Assembly: GCA_964433975.1 (NCBI GenBank)
Contig: CAYSSS010000060.1
Coordinates: 1-9,321 of the forward strand
DNA from: 2-01-FULL-45-10 sp964433975
Lineage (GTDB): Bacteria > Omnitrophota > Gorgyraeia > 2-01-FULL-45-10
DNA: 9,321 bases
Reading direction: 5' to 3'
Of this stretch, positions 6,878 to 9,321 are shown one piece after another. Position 1 is the first letter of the stretch; each line of letters begins with the position of its first letter. A program made the translations under genes and the position numbers. The notes below the pieces were generated by a model, which saw only the letters and a program-made list of their open reading frames with translations, was not told where the DNA came from and made no database searches.

Positions 6878-7522
6878 CTACTTAATTCTTTTGAACTTTT
6901 TCGCGTCGGTTGAGCAGATAGGGCATCTCGACCAGGTGATAGAGTCCACGACGTTACCGCATACAGGACATACAAAAAAGTCTTTTACAAGGCCCTTTGA
7001 AAACTCCAGGTTCTTCAGCATCTGAGAGTACAGTTCGGCGTAAATATTTCCCGCCGCCTCCGCACCCATGAAGGCATCTATCGCTTCTTTGTTACCATCT
7101 TTTTTTGCCTCTTCCAGAAACGCGGGGTATACCACTTTTGCTTCATTCGACTCTGTCTTAAGTGCGGCTTCGAGGTTTTCCATGGTGCTGCCGACAACAG
7201 GAGTCTCTATGTCGGCCTTTGGCTCTCCTCCGAGCTCCCTTATCATGCCGGCATAAAACTCGCAACGCACCTGTTCGGCAAAAGCGACCGCCCTGAAAAG
7301 GCTGGCGGCCGCGTCATAGCCTTCCACCGCCGCCTGTTCGGCAAAGGTCAGGTACCTGATATGAGAATTGCTCTCGGTATTGTATGTGGTCATGAGATTT
7401 TCAAGCGTCGTTCCGGGCCCGGCCGCGCCCTCCTGGGCGTTCACGTAAATGGCACCGGTGAGTGCAACCAGAACGATTAAGACGATCCCCGAGGCCTTGG
7501 TAAACATTTCGTTTTTTATCAT
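6878..7522 (-). CDS. Exported rubrerythrin-like protein with altered diiron site
   Basis: Residues 1-29 form a signal peptide (hydrophobic 12-25, cleavage likely after VNA29), so the 214-residue product is exported; most rubrerythrins are cytoplasmic peroxidases. The four-helix ferritin-like domain (about 38-173) aligns by eye almost without gaps to normal rubrerythrins, with conserved E50, E83, E124, E127 and YPAF. At other ligand places it differs: the His after the second Glu (ExxH) is R86, and the later E-x-x-H is G158 and Y161. The C-terminal rubredoxin-like part (CPVCG at 185-189, CPIC at 200-203) keeps four cysteines for one iron. Thus the domain may bind one or no iron in the ferritin fold (inference), while rubredoxin electron transfer could persist. 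The start at 7522 follows a GGGGAGG run (spacing 3 nt); the ATG at 7507 would shorten it by five residues. The acyltransferase gene follows 23 bp on. Confidence 0.9.
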   Translation of the reverse strand: MIKNEMFTKASGIVLIVLVALTGAIYVNAQEGAAGPGTTLENLMTTYNTESNSHIRYLTFAEQAAVEGYDAAASLFRAVAFAEQVRCEFYAGMIRELGGEPKADIETPVVGSTMENLEAALKTESNEAKVVYPAFLEEAKKDGNKEAIDAFMGAEAAGNIYAELYSQMLKNLEFSKGLVKDFFVCPVCGNVVDSITWSRCPICSTDAKKFKRIK

Positions 7523-7542
7523 CTTCCTCCCCTTTCCTTATG

Positions 7543-7599
7543 GTAATCAGATTACTCTAATCAGATTAGATTAATCAGATTACAGGTTAACAGCTTAAC
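7543..7599. repeat. Array of three 14-bp-spaced palindromes plus a related fourth unit
   Basis: The 11-bp palindrome TAATCAGATTA occurs at 7544-7554, 7558-7568 and 7572-7582, a period of exactly 14 bp. The flanks keep the symmetry with different bases: G...C in the first copy (13 bp palindromic), TC...GA in the second (15 bp, 7556-7570). A fourth in-phase unit at 7586-7599, GTTAACAGCTTAAC, is a different inverted repeat and overlaps the pilin stop codon. The array fills the space upstream of the rubrerythrin-like gene (start 7522), where its promoter or operator would be, and no other convincing promoter is visible there. Confidence 0.8.
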
Positions 7600-7936
7600 T
7601 TGGTGAGTGCACGTCACAGTGAACGGCCCCCACATCATCGGTAGAATAAGTCCCGCGCTGGCAGCTTGGCATTCTCTTAATATAATCAGGCTCTATGATA
7701 GCTATGATACCATCTTCGGATAAACTATTGATAGCAGCGCCTGTATCCAATGCCCCCGTCGCCAGAGCGCCCTCTATCTGCCTGATATTTGCCAGGCATG
7801 TATTTGTTATGGTGGTCTCTCTGTAGGAAGTGTATACCGGTATGCCTATCGCGACCAGTATCCCGATGATGGCGGTGACTATGATTATTTCAAGTAATGT
7901 AAAAGCGCTTCCATGGTTATAGGCAGCGGTCTTCAT
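7595..7936 (-). CDS. Type IV pilin / pseudopilin-like protein
   Basis: The 113-residue protein has the class III (prepilin) N-terminus: a short basic and polar lead, then FTLLEIIIVTAIIGILVAIGIP (F12 to P33) with E16 at position +5 after cleavage. Such proteins are cut and methylated by prepilin peptidase on the inner side of the membrane, then join type IV pili, competence pili or type II secretion pseudopili. The residue before the expected cut is A11, not the usual glycine (G9 lies two residues earlier), which may slow processing. The small globular part has C47, C92 and C107; the tail resembles short bacterial pilins with a paired-cysteine loop ('PSCQRGTYSTDD' to 'HCDVH'). No assembly ATPase, platform protein or peptidase gene is nearby, so it depends on machinery elsewhere. 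It starts at ATG 7936, with a -10 only 11 bp upstream. Confidence 0.88.
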   Translation of the reverse strand: MKTAAYNHGSAFTLLEIIIVTAIIGILVAIGIPVYTSYRETTITNTCLANIRQIEGALATGALDTGAAINSLSEDGIIAIIEPDYIKRMPSCQRGTYSTDDVGAVHCDVHSPS

Positions 7937-7947
7937 GTATAGGTATT

Positions 7948-7953
7948 ATTATA
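7948..7953 (-). promoter_or_regulatory. -10 element for the pilin-like gene, inside a palindrome
   Basis: The minus strand has a perfect TATAAT (7953-7948). Predicted +1 is 7941, giving a leader of about 5 nt before ATG 7936. The -10 sits in the inverted repeat GGTAT-TATT-ATACC (7942-7955), with flanks ATAG and CCTAT that extend it with one bulged base; this could be an operator. Confidence 0.55.
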
Positions 7954-7996
7954 CCCTATTTCAGAGAGGAATACAAAAGGAGCCAAAAAATACCGG

Positions 7997-8203
7997 CTAT
8001 ATCTCCTGCCTCTTGCGCTGTGATTGATGCTTCCTGCGGACCTTATCAAAGACCTCTTTGTTGATGGCCTGCCGGTCCACAGGCTTGCCCTCGGCCTTAA
8101 GTTTTTTGACCATAGCCTGCACCATCTTGCGCTTGAGTATCTTCTGACCCGTTACGCTCTTCGTTCTTTTGCCGAACCCGCACCAATCCTTGTAAATTCC
8201 CAT
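7997..8203 (-). CDS. Small basic protein of unknown function
   Basis: The product has 68 residues, very rich in Lys and Arg, with a conserved-looking start 'MGIYKDWCGFGKRTKS' and two amphipathic helical stretches (about 21-37 and 44-62). I do not recognise a family. The composition suggests nucleic-acid or ribosome binding, which is inference. The start is well supported: GGGAGG (8215-8210) lies 6 nt before ATG 8203, and TATAAC (8229-8224) can act as -10 with +1 near 8217. It thus has a normal leader, unlike its neighbours. It ends 60 bp before the pilin start on the same strand and is probably an independent transcription unit. Confidence 0.7.
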   Translation of the reverse strand: MGIYKDWCGFGKRTKSVTGQKILKRKMVQAMVKKLKAEGKPVDRQAINKEVFDKVRRKHQSQRKRQEI

Positions 8204-8223
8204 TATAAACCTCCCGTACTTAT

Positions 8224-8229
8224 GTTATA
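8224..8229 (-). promoter_or_regulatory. -10 element for the small basic protein gene
   Basis: The minus strand reads TATAAC (5 of 6 to consensus). The predicted transcript starts near 8217 and carries the strong GGGAGG ribosome site at its 5' end before the ATG at 8203. Confidence 0.5.
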
Positions 8230-8365
8230 CCGCTTCACTCGCGCTTGCGCTCTCTTCCCGGGTATTGTCACCGACTCCCCGGGGATAAGGAGAAAGGTTA
8301 TTCTACCTCAAAAAAACGTTTCTGTCCCTATTTTTATTCCGTATAGTTTAAATACCCATGATATG

Positions 8366-8394
8366 TTGACAAGAGGGCGTCATAATAGTATTTT
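8366..8394 (+). promoter_or_regulatory. Sigma70-type promoter for the zinc-finger membrane protein gene
   Basis: A perfect -35 TTGACA (8366-8371) is followed, after 17 bp, by TATTTT (8389-8394, 4 of 6). The predicted +1 is 8401, which is itself the A of an in-frame ATG. A second TATAAT occurs at 8413-8418 without a suitable -35 and would start near 8425. Both could be used. Confidence 0.6.
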
Positions 8395-8436
8395 AGTACC
8401 ATGCATCTAACATATAATGATATAGAGGCGGGCAGA

Positions 8437-9174
8437 ATGAAATATTTTAAAAGAGTCTTTTTTGCACTTGTCTTTTTTTTGATACCTTTAAGCCTTTTTG
8501 CTCAAAGCCTTGATGATGAGGACGCGTTTTTTTCATATGATAGATTTTATTCAAAGGCGCTCATGTTTAGAAACGTATCTAAAGATGGAAGCCTCCGGAA
8601 CGACATAAAGGCTTTTATGGATAACTTTTCAGATGGGATATACGCTATCTCCGCCGACGATCTGAAAAAGGCCGAGACAAAAATTTTAAAAGCGCGCGCT
8701 ATCTGGCCGGAATATTTTGGCACAGATTTTCTTCTGGCCAGGCTGAATGAAGACGCGGGCAACTATAACTTATCGGCGAGGTTTTATAAAAGCTATTTGA
8801 ATAAACTTAAGGATCTGTCCGGAGGAAGATACAGGATTTCCGAGTCTCTTATACGGATAATGAACCCTTATGGTACGGAAGACTATGACGAGGCTCACGA
8901 ATTAGTTAAATACAGGTTAAGAGATTACGGGATAGACCTGGCCGCGGTGCGGCCTTTTTACACTATTTCCGGTTTTTTAAGAGCTTTGATCATCATTGTT
9001 CTGCTCGGAGCAGGGTATGTGATCGTAATTTATGGGATTATTCCGTATGTCAGGAGAAGGCGGCATATCAATAATCCCCCCGAAGGTTTTTGGATATGCA
9101 GAAGATGCGGGGCAGATAACATCAATATCCGTAAAGAATGTGAAAAATGCGGGCGGAAAAATAAGAACAGCTGA
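8437..9174 (+). CDS. Exported helical-repeat membrane protein with C-terminal RanBP2-type zinc finger
   Basis: The preferred product has 245 residues. Residues 1-22 are a signal peptide (KYFKR then a hydrophobic run, cut near FA22-Q23). Residues about 25-175 are soluble, helical and TPR-like ('KAETKILKARAIWPEY', 'LARLNEDAGNYNLSARFYKSYL'), placed outside the inner membrane. A single membrane helix (about 180-203) is followed by RRRR (206-209), so the C-terminus should be cytoplasmic by the positive-inside rule. The end has W219, C221, C224, N228, C235, C238: WxCxxCx3Nx6CxxC, the RanBP2-type zinc finger pattern. The ATG at 8437 has AGAGG (8424-8428) upstream and leaves a clean signal peptide. 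An in-frame ATG at 8401 would add 12 residues and would be the first base of the predicted transcript. The role is unknown; TPR and zinc finger suggest a membrane-linked binding or assembly factor. Confidence 0.8.
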   Translation: MKYFKRVFFALVFFLIPLSLFAQSLDDEDAFFSYDRFYSKALMFRNVSKDGSLRNDIKAFMDNFSDGIYAISADDLKKAETKILKARAIWPEYFGTDFLLARLNEDAGNYNLSARFYKSYLNKLKDLSGGRYRISESLIRIMNPYGTEDYDEAHELVKYRLRDYGIDLAAVRPFYTISGFLRALIIIVLLGAGYVIVIYGIIPYVRRRRHINNPPEGFWICRRCGADNINIRKECEKCGRKNKNS

Positions 9175-9212
9175 ACAGAGAATGGCGGCGGATCCACGAG
9201 TTCGTTCGAACA

Positions 9213-9238
9213 TATTTTAGAGGATTCCCTCTAAAATA
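9213..9238. repeat. Perfect 11-bp inverted repeat after the zinc-finger protein gene
   Basis: TATTTTAGAGG (9213-9223) and CCTCTAAAATA (9228-9238) are exact complements around the loop ATTC. A wider pair GGCGG (9187-9191) and CCGCC (9240-9244) can close around it. It lies 39 bp after the last stop codon and may end transcription, but no T-run follows on either strand, so a terminator call is weak. Confidence 0.6.
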
Positions 9239-9287
9239 ACCGCCTAAAAGGTATCAACCCCTGGCTCGGCATCGCGCCTGCCTCTGC

Positions 9288-9321
9288 GCTGTAGCTAAAC
9301 AGGTAGAGTAACGGCTACAGC
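9288..9321. repeat. 8-bp inverted repeat at the window end
   Basis: GCTGTAGC (9288-9295) and GCTACAGC (9314-9321) are perfect complements with 18 nt between them; the right arm ends exactly at the window edge and may be longer. The enclosed sequence has a tRNA D-arm flavour (GCTAAACAGGTAGAG), but no cloverleaf can be completed from what is visible. Confidence 0.45.

Noticed and set aside
7543..7599. CRISPR-like repeats
   Set aside because: The repeats are only 11 bp with 3-bp spacers and no cas genes are present; they are palindromic operator-like units.
9285..9321. Partial tRNA gene at the right edge
   Set aside because: The D-arm resemblance breaks down: the D stem has a mismatch and the base before the would-be anticodon is not T, while the bases instead form an 8-bp hairpin.

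Overview
The window looks like chromosomal DNA of an uncultured, moderate-GC, Gram-negative-type bacterium. The combination of a V/A-type rotary ATPase, a short pilin-like protein with a paired-cysteine tail, exported small proteins and mid-range GC fits the Omnitrophota (OP3) / Planctomycetota-like candidate phyla. That placement is a guess from gene style; no rRNA or phylogenetic marker is visible. There is no intact phage, insertion sequence, CRISPR array or integrase, so this is mostly housekeeping and envelope DNA with unusual details.

Layout. Positions 1-1722 (+) hold the end of an ATPase operon: subunit I (5' end outside the window), the ring proteolipid subunit K, then tRNA-Val(UAC) only 20 nt further on and a large stem-loop that starts in the tRNA CCA. 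A single-domain response regulator (1817-2236, +) converges on an RhlE-like DEAD-box RNA helicase (2252-3550, -). Upstream of the helicase on the same strand is an unrecognised 327-residue cytoplasmic protein (3605-4588, -). It is divergent from a radical SAM protein (4659-5621, +), which overlaps by 18 bp the end of a convergent FemAB/GNAT-like acyltransferase (5604-6854, -). That gene follows an exported rubrerythrin-like protein (6878-7522, -) by 23 bp and is probably co-transcribed with it. Further right on the minus strand are a type IV pilin-like protein (7595-7936) and a small basic protein (7997-8203). The last gene (8437-9174, +) encodes an exported helical-repeat protein with one membrane helix and a RanBP2-type zinc finger at its C-terminus. 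The window ends in 147 bp of noncoding DNA with two inverted repeats.

The genes do not form one pathway. The signals most worth attention are: (a) -10 elements placed so that transcription should start at, or within a few bases of, the start codon of four or five genes, suggesting leaderless mRNAs; (b) three copies of an 11-bp palindrome at an exact 14-bp period upstream of the rubrerythrin-like gene; (c) loss of several iron-ligand positions in that exported rubrerythrin; (d) a RanBP2-type zinc finger on a bacterial membrane protein; (e) Na+-binding-type residues in the ATPase ring subunit; and (f) the tRNA-Val/stem-loop arrangement. No clearly new multi-gene system is evident.
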